NCBI RefSeq assembly: GCF_003254395.2
Contig: NC_037646.1
Coordinates: forward strand, 3,428,942-3,492,941
DNA: 64,000 nucleotides
Reading direction: 5' to 3'
Origin: Apis mellifera
Taxonomy: Eukaryota; Arthropoda; Insecta; Hymenoptera; Apidae
Part shown: one piece after another, positions 13,201 to 26,260 of the stretch
Layout of the letters: the number at the start of each line of letters is the position of its first letter
Position numbering within the stretch: position 1 is the first letter of the stretch
The notes under the pieces: model-generated
The model's database searches: none
Told to the model about the DNA's origin: nothing
What the model saw: only the letters and a program-made list of their open reading frames with translations
Made by a program: the position numbers and the translations under genes

Positions 13201-14159
13201 AGAAAGTAAATTGCTCCGTTTCTTCACGCATCGTCCTTTTTAATTAAACTTACTGCCACTTGACGTTACAATGATTCAATTTAACGTGATTCAACAACGT
13301 TTTATTTATTCCCTTTATTAAATACACTCGGGTCGATTTATGCCCGATCGTGTTAAAAGCAGAAGATTGGCCCTCGAAACTCGGGTTACTTTATTTTCTA
13401 TACTTTTTGCCGCCATTCGGAGGAACTGTCGTTTCAATTTTCACGGAGTTTCGCGGCTAAAACTCGCTTCTTATCCGTTGAAACTGTTATTCTCATCAAG
13501 AGCCGCGCTCTTTGATTAAGCAAACCCATTAAAATTTGTAATTTCCCATCGACGTTGAATAATCAACATTTTTTTTTTTTTTTTATTTTACGGATATATT
13601 ACTCGACGACATAGAGAAGATTGCTGTTAAGTTTAATTTAAAGACAGTACACAGAGTCTCGTTTTACTCTTAACGATGAGCGATGAATTTATTGACATTG
13701 TATCCTCGATAATTGACGAGAGAAGATAGGTTCGGTCATTTTTCTCCCTTTCGAGGGATTGTTTTGGATTAGCACGTTAAATTAATTCTTCCCTTCGTTT
13801 CATCTGCCACGAGACGAATGTATTGTATTATTATTATTATATTCAGCATTAATTTGCTGATTTAACACAGGATAATACGATAAAATATTGAAAATGAACT
13901 TGATGCGCTTAATCAAATTCGAGTCGTAATGGATTTAGATTAGATTAGCGTGTTTATTATGTTGTCATTCACTTTAGATGATTCTTAAATCTCTCCAATT
14001 ATATACATTATGAAATATTTTTCTTCTCTAAACCGAGAATAATCATCCTCTATCGAAAATTGTAAATATGAAAATTTCCATGATAAAATATTTTCAATCT
14101 GATAAATAAATTATCAAAAATTTCAACAATTTCCCAAAACATCCCCTTCGAACATCGAT
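10264..14159. other. AT-rich non-coding stretch
   Basis: No gene is recognised. Contents include TA runs near 11200 and 11505, a mixed GC patch at 11560-11940, a poly-T run at 12804-12828 and a short TTA run near 13830. Open frames here are short and motif-free. Confidence 0.6.
12804..12828. repeat. Poly-T run
   Basis: This is a T homopolymer of about 25 bases with no recognisable retroposon sequence attached. Confidence 0.9.
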
Positions 14160-14960
14160 TAGCCGTATCACGCTCGCTCGTGCAACGAGATAATCACGTT
14201 GAATTCACATCATCCAGTCCCAGAATCGCTGGTCCGTGCGAAGCGCGGATGCGGCAACCCGTCGTACAAGCCGCTCAATTAGAAGGCCACACGAAGGAAC
14301 ACAATCGCTCTCCCTCCTCCTTATCTCTTCCTAGCTGGAACTCTCCCCTCCCCTCCCTCCTGAAATTCTGATAAGACCGCACGCGGGAGGGGGGAGGAAG
14401 AAACGCAGCCACTTCCGTTTCTAGATCATTGTTTGCGAACGGTTAATAGCCCCTTGGGTACACCTACCCGACCGAACTCCGCTCGCTCTCATGGAAGCGC
14501 GAATCATCCTCCATCTCTCTCTCTCTCTCTTTCTTATATCTTTCCTTCCTTCCTTTTCGTCTAGACGCGCGTCTCTTTTTCATTCTTCTCGAGAGGCGAA
14601 CACGGAAGGTTCCTTTTTACTTGCGCATCAACTTCCTTTCTTAGTCGCCTTTCTTTCCTACCTTCGTTCCTCGTTCCCTCGAAAAATTATGCGTGCCGGT
14701 AAGGTGAACATCCGTTTTACACGCATGCCTCGCCTCGCCTCGCCCCTCTCCTTCTCCACGCATACGGTAACGCACGCGTACAGACCGTTGTTCCTTCCTT
14801 CCTTCCTTTCGTTCGAGAACGGAGGAAACAGGCGTGCTCGCGCGCCAACAAGTCGTAATTGAGAAGAGTTTAGAAGGCATGGAAGAGTGGAAGGGGAAGG
14901 AGAGAGAGGGGAGAGTGCCACGTGGACTCGGGCGAAATTAATCGCCGTTTTTCACCGTTA
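14160..14960. promoter_or_regulatory. GC-rich, CpG-containing island
   Basis: The composition rises abruptly, with many CpG dinucleotides and CT-rich stretches (14511-14530, TTCCTTCCTT at 14541 and 14790). Open frames exist on both strands (14491-14862 plus, 14641-14921 minus), but they overlap each other and low-complexity CT sequence, so neither is accepted. A donor-like CCG/GTAAGG lies near 14699 on the plus strand. A regulatory or first-exon role is only a compositional inference. Confidence 0.2.
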
Positions 14961-15188
14961 CCACACCGTTACCGTGGATCCTGCACTTGCTTTTTCATAT
15001 CGGCATCGGTTTTTCTATACGGATAAAGGATTCGTTCAGGCTTCGTTTTGTGATATGCAGTGTTGTAGCAGTTTCGGGCGTCGCGTAGATCGGGATAGCA
15101 GCCGAGAAGTTGAAACGATTCAAAATATGAATATAAAATTCGCGTGGTTTGAAGGGTTTGAGAAGATTTTTGAAGTTGATGAATCGAT

Positions 15189-15602
15189 GCTAAAAGTGTT
15201 AAAGGATTATTCCAAATTTTCTTTTAAAAATTGAAGTACAGGCTATCAAAGATATTTTAATCTTTTTTTGAACATTGAAATTTTGTTATCGATGCTATTA
15301 TTTTATTAATATTTGGATATCATCAAGTTAGAGAAATGAGATAATTTTTCGCTTGAAATGATTTCTTTATTTACAAATTCTCTTAAATATAATAAATATA
15401 ATAAATGCTAAGAGTGTTAAAGGATTATTCCAGATTTTCTTTTAAAAATTGAAGTACAGGCTATCAAAGGTATTTTAATCTTTTTTTGAAATTTTGTTAT
15501 CGATGCTATTATTTTATTAATATTTGGGTCATCAAGTTAGAGAAATGAGATAATTTTTCGCTTGAAATGATTTTTTTATTTACAAATTCTCTTAAATATA
15601 AT
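15189..15602. repeat. Two-copy tandem duplication, 218-bp unit
   Basis: Copy 1 starts at 15189 and copy 2 at 15407. Both read GTGTTAAAGGATTATTCCA, then TTGAAGTACAGGCTATCAAA, then TTTTGTTATCGATGCTATT, and end in ATTCTCTTAAATATAAT. Copy 2 lacks a few bases. The pair looks recent. Confidence 0.93.
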
Positions 15603-18600
15603 TCAATGATTATTGAGAATTTTGGATAAAAAGAGATAAGTTAATATAATCGTATTGTTGCTCGACTATCATCAATTAATTTTTTTTAAAGTTGTTTCGA
15701 GTTTCTTTTTTTTTTTTTTTTTTGGTAGAATATATAATTTTTGATTCCAGGTTTTCAAAGAATATCAAAAAATTACGCCAAAAACTAGATCAAAAAGCTA
15801 TCAAGTAGATGATTCAACTCGTACATAATGCAACTAGCATACAATACCTTCCACTACTCGTTCATCATTCATGTTTAAAATAACATCTTGTAAATATTCA
15901 ATCGGGAACAGAATTAACCTACGTTATTATTATTTAATTTAAGAAGAATAAGATTTTAAAAATAAAATTCAATTACCTCATTGTTAATTCGCTAGAAAGA
16001 AACACGTAATATTATCTTGATAGATTTAATATCAATTATTTTCTTGAATATATATAAATATATGCATCCCGTTTTTATTTACAACAAATAATTACGAAAG
16101 AATTAAAATAAGATGACTAATTAGCGGAATTAATAATAATTCAATAGAATTAAAATTATATCATAAAATTCAAGATTTTAAAGACTTGATAAACGAATTA
16201 CAAGTAAAGAAACTCTAATTTGGCATCAGATATTTTTCATCTTCTCTCTATGAATGAAGTATACGATTAATTATATATACGAAATTTTATTTAATGCTAA
16301 TCTAATCTCATCTCCATTTACAGAGGAAGAATTGATGAGAAAAATTATTATTAAATGTAAAGCGAGTATAAAGAAGAGATAAGAACGAGATTGTGTATTA
16401 AATTCGTATAATATAATTCTAACACGAACTTTGTTTAACCGAATAATAATAATAATAATAAAAAGAAAATTTTTCTAACAATTTAAATTCTATCAATCAT
16501 AGAAATATCATAGAAGGAATTGATTCTAATCCAAACGATAATAAGACACTACTTGAAACGTACGATGGTTGGAACGCACAAGCGTTCTATAATGACGCTT
16601 CTCTACCTTCCTAGAAGTGATAAAAATTAATAACACGGAATACGGTGGGAAGTGAAGTAACAATCTATTTGCATAAATTAAGAAAAACGCACGAATGTGT
16701 GCACGTAGCCTCGTTCAATACACTTTTCGACGAGGTTAACGGTGCAAAGAACGATGCTGGATGTTAGTTCGCGTCAGATTAGTTAATTCCATCAGCCATG
16801 TGCGTGGGACTCGAGTCTTCAACGAAAGGATTAACGGTTACGTGCGTCTCGAAGCAGTGGAAAAAAAAAGAAAGAAAGAAAGAAGAAAAAAGGAAAAGGA
16901 ATAAAAGGTGGATGAATTTCGATTGTTGATTCGAAACATCTTAAGTTAAGAGCAAACAGATATGGATATATCTTTGTTCAAGATTAAAGGGACGTATATT
17001 TTCATTGGAAACTCATTCGAAATTTATGACGTGTATGAAAGATTTAAATTGAAATACTTCTTGTTGCGTGTCTAGAAATTATTCTCAGTCTGACCACGCT
17101 CGGATATTCTACTTTCCTTAAAAATACACTACTCAAGGCCGTTTCAATTCATTTCTCAAATCCTTCCTATCGAATTTGAAAAGAGATTTATTTATTTATC
17201 CACAAATTTATTTAACAAAATATTCTTTGTATGCACAATTTCACTTGTCAAATGATTCAATTGGCTCCTGGAACGAATTATTCCAAAAAATTACTAGCCT
17301 CTTTCGAAAGCAGGCTCGTTTAAAAATAATTGGCCAACCCTCGAGCCAGCCATCGTTCATCGACGATCGACGTATCGTAATCAGAGAGTGAGCCGACTTC
17401 CCCGAAATCGGCGATCGAGCATCGGTTAAAAGGGTGTTCAACCACGTCCAACGATTATCTCCCTGATAACCGTTGATTGTTCAAGGAATTGTCACGTTCG
17501 TTTCGAGCGATAAAGACTTCTTCTGGGGAATTCCCATTGTTTTGACCGAGCCTTTATCTGGCCTCGTTTCCACTTGGTCGCAAACTTCGTTCCATCAACA
17601 ACCGAGGGGATTCGGACAAAAACCAGGCGTTCAACTGAAACCACTTTTGCCTCGAGCCAAGGGTTTTTGATAAGTCAAAGAGGGGAGGAGGAGGAGGAAA
17701 GGTAGTCCACGGATCGGATAGGTGAAATCGTTTATCACCGTTTAATACACGTGTAAATTTCGGGCTCGGGGCTCCATTAAAAAAGTTAAATTGCCATCTC
17801 TGTATTCCGGGAAGACATTTTGTTTCTCCCGAGAAGTTTGCTGTTTCGTGAAGGAAACAATCATTTTTATGGGAAACTTTAATAGAACGGGCTATAAGCT
17901 ACGGCGAAGCTATTATGTGTATTCCACGAAATAAGATGTTTTGAATGTCTTCGCGGATCTTAGAAAATTGTTTATAGTTTTCGAAATAAGTGTGCGTGTA
18001 ATTTATGGGACAGGATATGTTATATACGCGCAGAGAATGTAGAATTATAAATTGATTAAGAGATATCGCGAGATGATTGACTTGAAAAATTTAATGACCA
18101 ATATAAATTTAAGAAGCGAGGAAAATTTTTTAATTTTAAAAAGATATTGAAAGCAATTGGGATAAAAAAGAATGAATAAAAATTATAATTCGAAGCGAAA
18201 CGAATAAATCTTACGAAACGAGGGAGAGGAAAATTTGAAATGGCTGGTATTTAAAGAATATTACATCTGGTGGTAACTCGAATTGAAGAAACAAAGAAAC
18301 TTTTCGTTCTCGAAATCTCTCGTTCCTTCTTATTTTGCGCGACATCTTCGATCGCGATAATCGGGAGAACAATGTCCGGAAGCTCGGTTAATCAGAATCA
18401 AAAGTAGCTGGAACGCATTACTGGATATAACGGTAGGCATTAATTTAAAAGTCTGACTCGCGTCAGAGTGATCCTTATGTGTGTACCATGAAAGTAGGCA
18501 GGAAGCGAAGATGAAGATAAAGAATCAAAGTCACGAGATATCATGCTACATTTGGTGATACAACCTCTCTAATTGTCTTACATTATTGTCTGTTTACTTC

Positions 18601-21600
18601 TTTCTACTCCTAGTTCCTGTTATTCGAAAATAAAATTTTGAAGAGAACGAAATAATTTTCTTCCAATGACTTCCACGTTTATTGTATTCTCGATTTTTAA
18701 TCTCGTATCATTCTTATATAAAACCATTCCGTAATCCAATATAACAGAATATAAAATTTTTTTAAATTTATATTACGTAAAATATATGATACATTTAGAC
18801 AGACAATAATTCCCGAAATATTTTCTTCAAAAAAGATATTTATAATACTTAATTAATAATAAAAATTATCATTTAATTGAAAAACTGATCTTCTCCTTTA
18901 TCTTTCTCGAACAATTGTAATTAGAATAGGAATGTAGCGTGATCAACGTAACGTAATTATAAAACAATACACGGATAATGTTGTAAATATAATTATTACA
19001 AATCCTTTCCGGTTATACGAGCGGAAAGAATCGAGAATCGGGTTCTGCACGGGCTTTCCTCGAGAGTTCGATGCTCGTACGATTTTACAACTGTACGTAC
19101 GCGATCTACCGCTAATGAGCAATATTTACATCAGCTGCAATAAACGGGGAGATTGTTCGCGTCTTCTTCACGTAATCCAAGAGTCCCGTAACAAGGTGCT
19201 TTCGTACTGGCTCTCTCTCTCTCAAGTGTAGAGGTAATACCATGCAGGTATATTTAAAGAATATTAATTTTAAAAATAAGTTCATTCTATTCCAAGTATC
19301 CGTGTGTAATATCTTTTTTCTTCCCCCTTTTATTTAATTCCTGACTATATTTTTCTTTCAACGTTTCATTACGTTAATTACTCGAGTTTCGAATTCATTA
19401 TTCGAGTTCATTTTTAATATTGATAATCTTATCAATTTTATTTTTGTGACGAATAATATGTATTTTCGAAGATTTAACTTTAACTGAAACTTTAACTGAA
19501 ACGATTTTATGAATTTGCAGTAAAATTTACAGTACGACAAATTACGAAATTGCTCGTGGATTCAACTTTTTTCAAATTTTTATATCCTCTATTTTAAATC
19601 TCCCGCCATTTTCACCCACAGTATCGAACAATCTACGGTTGTTTCCTTTTCGTTTCGAACACGGATTACGCATTAGAAATCCTTAAGAGAATACGTGGCT
19701 TTCTTCTGGAGATCGTGAAATCTTTCCGTGTCGACCTTTATCGTAGAACGAACATCTTTCCGGTATTTTATCACGATTATATACCCTCACAGGGGTGTGA
19801 GAATTTAATGTTTCACAAGTCGCGTTGTGAAAGATTGTGATAATGATATATAATATCCTTAGAGGTAAACAACATTAAAAAACTATCAATATTTCAATAA
19901 TTGAAACACGTACATTCTTGTTTCTGTCCTTTCTTTTTTTATCGATTATTTATTACAATATTTAAAAATTGAAAATTTCAAAAAAAATTGCACGATTAAT
20001 ATATTGTTCATCATATAAGACGAATTGTTTGAATATTTTTTCTTTATATTTTCGTAATCATTGATTTCATGTTAATATCTGTTCCTTTGCATAAAATTAA
20101 GCAAATTTATCGTCCTCGATATTCGTGCCGTCGAAAATTATTGAAATGAAAAACAACGTAGAAAACTTTGGCTACCGATATAATATTTAATACATGAAAC
20201 TGTAGATGGATGTATTTTATACAAGTATAACGTTAAATGGAATGAAATATCCAGTTCAAGTTTGCAAAGATCATAGAATTTAATCATAGAAATTTATTTT
20301 TACATATTGCTATATTAAACTGCATAATTTTTTATAATTCAATCTATTAAGAATATTTTTTTAATAAATAATCAATTGTATGGTAAATCAACAATCTTTC
20401 TCTCTCTCTCTCTTTAACGTAGGTGCACAAGTAATATCATAACACGACGATGTGACGTGGCTTTCAATTTGTTTAATGGAAGGATAAAACTTTTCGATGG
20501 AAGTCGAATTAAATTTCGTAAGAGATGGGATGGACGATATTTATTTTTGCGCCTGCTATTTGCTTCATTTCTCGTGTTCCAAAGCCTGTAAAAGTGACTA
20601 ACGCAATGAATTTCGATTTTAATATTCGTTTTAATGAGAAATGAAACAGCAATTAAAGTCGCAAAACAAATTTCGATGAAACAAAGGTATTCGCATGTAA
20701 TCTTTTTTTTTTTAAATCTAGTTTTTTTTCTCTTGGAAAATATAATAATAACAACAATCGAAATATCATGGGAAAAATCGAATCAATTCTTATTAGCCTA
20801 AATTTTCTCATAATAAAATTCTAAACTTGGAATATACAAATCGTTGACAATTAAGAAATGAATATTTGAAGAAATTTTCAAAGAAATTGCACCAATTGAA
20901 ATTATTTATCGAATAATAATTGATAACGAATTATTAAGAATAAATTTTGGATCTAATTTAAAAAATCGTCGACTCTGTCGGTGGTATAAACCAACCGAGT
21001 GGTTGTTAAAAGTAATTAAGGTGTAATTTAAATTTTTCGAGGGTTTATTTGCGAATAATTTTATCCGCAGTTTTCACCGTAGAGACATGGGACACTGCGA
21101 GATTAGTTTAAAACCAAGCTGTTCGATGGCGTCGTAAATGTCAGAAAACATTCTTCCTCGAGCCAGCTGCAAGAAACGTAATTCGAACGCTTAGCAGATT
21201 GAAAGCTGTTACGCTGATACGATGAAGTACTTCCTTGGAATACGTTTTTGTCCCGTACAAAGTTTCCACACTTTTCTCTTAAACGCTTGGAAACTGGAGA
21301 AAAAGCTTGGATAATACGGAATCAAATGTCTGGAAATACGTGATTTATATTAATATCGTTGCTGAATGCTTTCAAGCGAAGATAGATTGGATGAAGTTTC
21401 TTGAAACGGAAATGGCTTTTTTTAGTCTCCCCCAACGAACATCCACGTTTTTCCCCCGATGAAATTGGGCTATTTTCGCGAGATAAAATTCCATAGTTAC
21501 GAGATCTCCGTAAGAAGTCTCCCCCTTCTCCATCATTCACTCTTAATAATAATAAATTTTAACCAATTTTCTCCTAAATATAACAATCTCTTTCATCCTT

Positions 21601-22390
21601 CCATCGTCTTGTAACGCAGATTGATACACCCTTTTTTTACACGTCGAATATAATTATATTATTAAACGCGAATCAGAGAGGAAGAAGCAGTAGTTCAAAA
21701 TCTTCTTCAATAATTTTCAAATTTATTCCCCCCCCCCCCCTCAAAAAAAAATAATCTTCAACAATTTGATACAAAAATAATGGAATGAACGAAGGAATGC
21801 CGCATACAAAATCGTTTCCCAGAATTTAAAATGACTTAAGAAGAGATTTCTCTTATCGAGCGTATCGGTGGTTTTCTTCTGATCTGTTAAGTGTCGCGAA
21901 TTGTAAATCACCGGCACGGAAGGACGAATAGGATTGAAATGCCTCGAGGATACCTACGGCTCTTCCGGGAAGCAGCAGCCGACCGAGGAGAGGATTACGA
22001 ACTGGTGCTACAGTTTGGTAGCCGGGATAACTTGTAAGATATTTCGTATTCCGCGCGATAGTTGGATAATTTAACGTCCAATTTAATTTATATATATATA
22101 TATACGTACCAAGTTACAGAGCCATTTCTAATCTCGGCCATTCGAGTTGGAATTTTTCTCGGACGGGTGGGGCGTATAAATTATTCGGACACGTTAGACA
22201 CATTTTTAAACCGTGAAATTTGCCTGCAATCAGGCCAGGTTTCCGGCACGTAATTAAAAGACACTCGAATTGCCACTTGACGATAACGAGCCGGCGAAGA
22301 AAAAGAGGCGGCCAACGAGCCGGACAGCTCGTCGAGGACCGTGACTAACAACTTTATAGATTCCACCATGTTCAATTTCAAATTATCCTT
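15603..22390. other. AT-rich non-coding stretch
   Basis: No gene is recognised across nearly 7 kb. It holds poly-T at 15703-15723, an AAT microsatellite at 16442-16461, a GAAA-rich run near 16865, a TC run near 20398-20413 and a 13-base C run at 21728-21740. Moderately GC-rich patches occur at 17330-17700 and 21900-22330. Minus frames at 21322-21540 and 22181-22444 have no domain signature. Confidence 0.6.
21728..21740. repeat. Poly-C run
   Basis: A run of 13 C residues, followed closely by a poly-A run, lies in otherwise AT-rich DNA. Confidence 0.9.
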
Positions 22391-22927
22391 CGCAATTAGA
22401 TACGCGCGTGATAGTAGCATCTCCTCTTTTTTTTTTTCTATCAAATAGTTTCTCGCGAATGAAACACTTGAACCGAACTTGGCATAATAATCGCTCGATC
22501 TTTCTTAAGTAACACTTTCAATATATTTCATAAATAAACACAAATAAAATTTTCATTAATCGAATTATAAGATTCGCAATTAGATACGCGCGTGATAGTA
22601 GCATCTTCTTTCTTTTCTACCAAATAGTTTCTCCTGAATGAAAGATTTGAACCGAACTTCGCATAACAATTGCTTGATCTTTCTTAACTAACACTTTCAA
22701 TATATTTCATAAATAAATGCAAATAAAATTTTCATTAATCGAATTATAAGATTCGCAATTAGATACGCGTGTGATAGTAGCTTTTTTTTCTACCAAATAG
22801 TTTCTCGTGAATGAAAAACTTGAACCGAACTTGGCATAACAATTGCTTGATCTTTCTTAACTAACACTTTCAATATATTTCATAAATAAATACAAATAAA
22901 ATTTTCATTAATCGAATTATAAGATTT
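22391..22927. repeat. Three-copy tandem array, about 180-bp unit
   Basis: Copies start at 22391, 22575 and 22754 (periods 184 and 179). Each begins CGCAATTAGATACGCG, passes a poly-T/CT stretch of variable length, then CAAATAGTTTCTC, GAACCGAACTT, GCTTGATCTTTCTTAA and CATAAATAAA, and ends TTCATTAATCGAATTATAA. The last two copies are closest to each other. Confidence 0.93.
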
Positions 22928-25050
22928 GTGAAATTATCTCTTAATATCGTAAATTTAAATCCAATCCAAAATATGCCTTATCCTAATCGCATTACCGTTC
23001 GAAACATGCGTTAATACCGGTCGAGGAGGCGAAAAAAGAATGAAACGTCAAATATTTACAAACGAGAGGCGGCGAGCAGTTAAGCGAAGCTTGAAAATGA
23101 AGTTTCGAGTGGATGTTACTCGGGTGGTCCCGTTACTCCCCCGTAAAGGAGTGGACAGTTCCACGTGTTGATATTACACGCGCGTCTTTCTCAACCTTGG
23201 CCCCCTCCCCTCCCTCCCCGCACGCTTTGCAAATATTCAAATGGCACCGCTAATGGCGCGCCCCTTTTCGATTCTCTCAAAGCGGCACGATCGAAAGAGA
23301 TTGGAAGTTGAAAATTACGATTAAAGTTTTACTTTACTTCTTTCAACTTCTCCTCGAGAGTCACACGAGTGTTGCTTCTCTCTCTCTCTCTTAGGTTAGG
23401 CCCCGTTCTTTCGCGGTGGTCGTTGACTTCACGTCGGTCTACCTCAGAATCTGCACGAAATCGGTCGGAGGCCAGTTTTTGCCGACCTTAAATTACATCG
23501 TTAGACCGCAAGACCTTTATGGACACTCGATACACGATCTACTTCTTTTCTTTTTCGTCGCTACCGTGTTCAACAGTGTATCAACGAAGCGATTTTGAAC
23601 TTTGATTTTTAACTTCTTTCTCGCGTTTTATAATTATTCCATTTACACTTATATCTTTTTTGCAATGATTTTTGATCCTTTTCGATTCGATTTTCAATTA
23701 TATTTCCTTTCGATTATTTGACACCATATTTTCGTTTTTGCAAAAGTTTCTTTATCTTGTAACAATTTCAATTTCGTTCGAATCGACAACGCGTGTGAGA
23801 GAAACATTTGAGAGAGGGGCATTGGACGCGTCGAGAAAGCGAAATTTTGCGAAAGTGTGGGGGGGCAACAGCCGGTGGGCAACGTTTTCAAACTTGCCCC
23901 GGGCAATTTGACGAAGTCGTCGAACTCTCCTTCGAGTGGGAGTTCTATCGCCAATGGCGTTCCACGGGATACACCAAGTCTTGGTGTCGTGCGATAAGAA
24001 TAAAGAGTCGAGTCGCGTTGGAGAAATGTAAAACGGGAAACCGCCCACGCGAACGAGTCCAAGCCAATCTGGCTGGGTCACTGGAACATTTTTCTTTCCA
24101 TTCGGGGAGGGAAAAAAGGATATATATTCGTCGCCTGTGTCGATTTCATTGCGTTTCTCTTTTATATTAGAAACGCTTGGAGAAAGATAACTATTTCTTT
24201 TCCGATATTTCTGAAGAGATTTTTCTTTGTTTTTAACTCAATGATGAATTCACGATTTGTGCGTGAATTTATGTATGAAAGATCAATTATCACATATTGG
24301 AAAAGAAATAAAAATTGCACAATGAACTGTATTGATTTGATTGAAGAGATAGAAATAATCTATTTCTTTTGTTGTTTAAAGAGATTGAAATCGAGAATAT
24401 ATCATTGGAAAAGGAAATTTCTTTTTCAATATTTTTTGGATAATTAATCTATTTAAATAATTTTTATTAATTATATTGGAAAAGGAGCAAATAAATTGCA
24501 CGATGAAGTTTATGTATGTAAAATCGATCTTGAAAATTTAAAGTTTTTCGAAGTCGAATTTAAATCACAACATTAAAATCGACTTTCCTCACACGTGTTT
24601 CCCTCTCAGATCCACGTGCACACTCGTAAACTCTTGTTCGCCTCATTAAATCGTTCGCGTAATCTTCATTTGCAGACGCAGTCTCATTGTTCAGGTGATA
24701 AAAACTGGCCGATAAAAAGTATTTCGAGCAATTTGCAAGCGAAGATCGGTAACGATGTCTAATCTTTATTGCAACTGCCTCTCGCGAGTGTATGTTGATC
24801 GCGCGGATGTTTGGTTTCATGAAGATGTAGCTTTTAGAAAACGAGTTTTTCTAAGTTTTTTCATGAGGATTACCTTGCCGTGTACACGTGTTAATGCTCG
24901 AATATTATAGTCCAATGAATGTCGTATAAGAATAAATATGAAATACATTTAAATACATTTTATTGTGATATTAATAATTATCAATAAGACTCTTTTGAGA
25001 AGATTTGTCAAATCTGCATACGAATGTTTAAAATAATTCACAACCAAAAA
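22928..25050. other. Mixed non-coding stretch with two GC-richer patches
   Basis: GC-richer patches lie at 22980-23290 and 23780-24110, with a CT run at 23377-23390 followed directly by TTAGGTTAGG at 23391. The open frames at 23694-24081 (minus) and 23808-24170 (plus) overlap each other on opposite strands. This suggests a stop-poor GC-rich segment rather than a gene. The remainder is AT-rich with nothing recognised. Confidence 0.55.
23391..23400 (+). repeat. Two TTAGG units
   Basis: A perfect double copy of the arthropod telomere unit TTAGG follows a CT microsatellite. Two units alone can arise by chance. Confidence 0.7.
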
Positions 25051-25556
25051 TTCTTCCACATCTTTTATCCCCAATTTATACAAGCAAATACAAATAATCA
25101 ACGACAGATTCTAATCTACTAAATTTAAAAGAAAAGAAATTTAATTTTTATCATTTTCTTCCATGCCTTTTATCCCCAATTTATACAAACAAATACAAAT
25201 AATCAACAACAGATTCTACTAAATTTAAAAGAAAAGAAACTTAATTTTTATCATCTTGATTTTTTCTATCCATAACCAATCCATTCCTCGTACATCCTTC
25301 AAAATTATTTCCAAATAATTTCAATCAGATACGATTCGTCTGAAAAAAGAAAAGAAACTTGGAAAACATTCGCACATTTCTTCCAGAAACACACGAATCG
25401 ATGTTGAATTTTATCATCTTGATTTTTTTCTACCAATCCATTCCTCGTACATCCTTCAAAATTATCTCCAAATAATTTTACCAATCAGATACGATTCGTC
25501 TGAAAAAAGAAAAGAAACTTGGAAAACATTCGCGCATTTCTTCCAGAAACACATCT
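25051..25556. repeat. Two adjacent tandem duplications (105 bp and 163 bp)
   Basis: The first duplication starts at 25051 and 25156. It reads TTCTTCCA, then TTTTATCCCCAATTTATAC, AAATACAAATAATCAAC and TAAATTTAAAAGAAAAGAAA. The second starts at about 25247 and 25410. It reads TTTATCATCTTGATTTTTT, CCATTCCTCGTACATCCTTC, ATCAGATACGATTCGTCTG and ACTTGGAAAACATTCGC, ending TTCCAGAAACACA. The two units are unrelated to each other but abut. Confidence 0.92.
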
Positions 25557-25886
25557 ATGGCAAAAATTACTTTTGCCAATTAATGAATTTAAAATTGTTT
25601 CAAAATCTAAATATCAATCTAATATTATTATTTTTATTAGACTAATACTTTAACCAAAGAGAACAGTAAATCCACTCCTCTCCCCCTCTCTTTCACGAGA
25701 AACGTACGAAATTCTGCCCGAATTCCAAGATCGAGGAGGGAAAAAAATAAAGGAGGGGGAAACGCCTGCGTTCGGTCCCGTTATGCACAGTCTCTCGGCT
25801 GCGCACCGAAAATGGTTCTGCTTCAGTTCAGCCGCTAAAACGATGGGAATTTTGCGTTACACGCGGGCAACGGGCAGATGAAAGGG

Positions 25887-25920
<34 letters not shown>

Positions 25921-26260
25921 TTCTGCGGTAACAGCAGTTACACCGGTAATTTTACTTTACGCCGGCAATAAATGCGCTCCGCTCACGCACGCTTCCGCGA
26001 TACCGGCCTTTCCTTCCATCCACGTTCGACCTCGCGCTCCTCTACCTGTTCTACCTCAAAGAGTCCCCTGCGACTCGTGGTGAACTCGTGGCACGAGCCT
26101 CGAAAAAAAGAGAAGAAGAGGAAAGAAAAAATAAGGGGGAGGAGAGAAGAATATCGATGACACGTGATTCGTCTCGGTAACATCTTTGTTTAAAAAATGG
26201 TTCTCTGCTTCGTTGGCCGTTAACTTGGCCATTACTCGTGAATTTGTGTTTCAATACATG
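25557..26260. promoter_or_regulatory. GC-rich island with GA microsatellite
   Basis: GC content is raised at about 25690-26120. A CAGTTCAG initiator-like sequence lies near 25826 and a clean GA tract at 25890-25917. Overlapping short frames on both strands at 25972-26254 are arginine/serine-rich and match nothing I recognise. A promoter or enhancer role is compositional inference only. Confidence 0.2.
25890..25917. repeat. GA microsatellite, 14 units
   Basis: This is an uninterrupted GA dinucleotide run inside a GC-rich island. Confidence 0.92.

Noticed and set aside
24660..24700. 19-base segment between TTTGCAG and CAG/GTGATA near 24675-24694
   Set aside because: The pyrimidine tract is poor and the donor weak, so it is probably chance.
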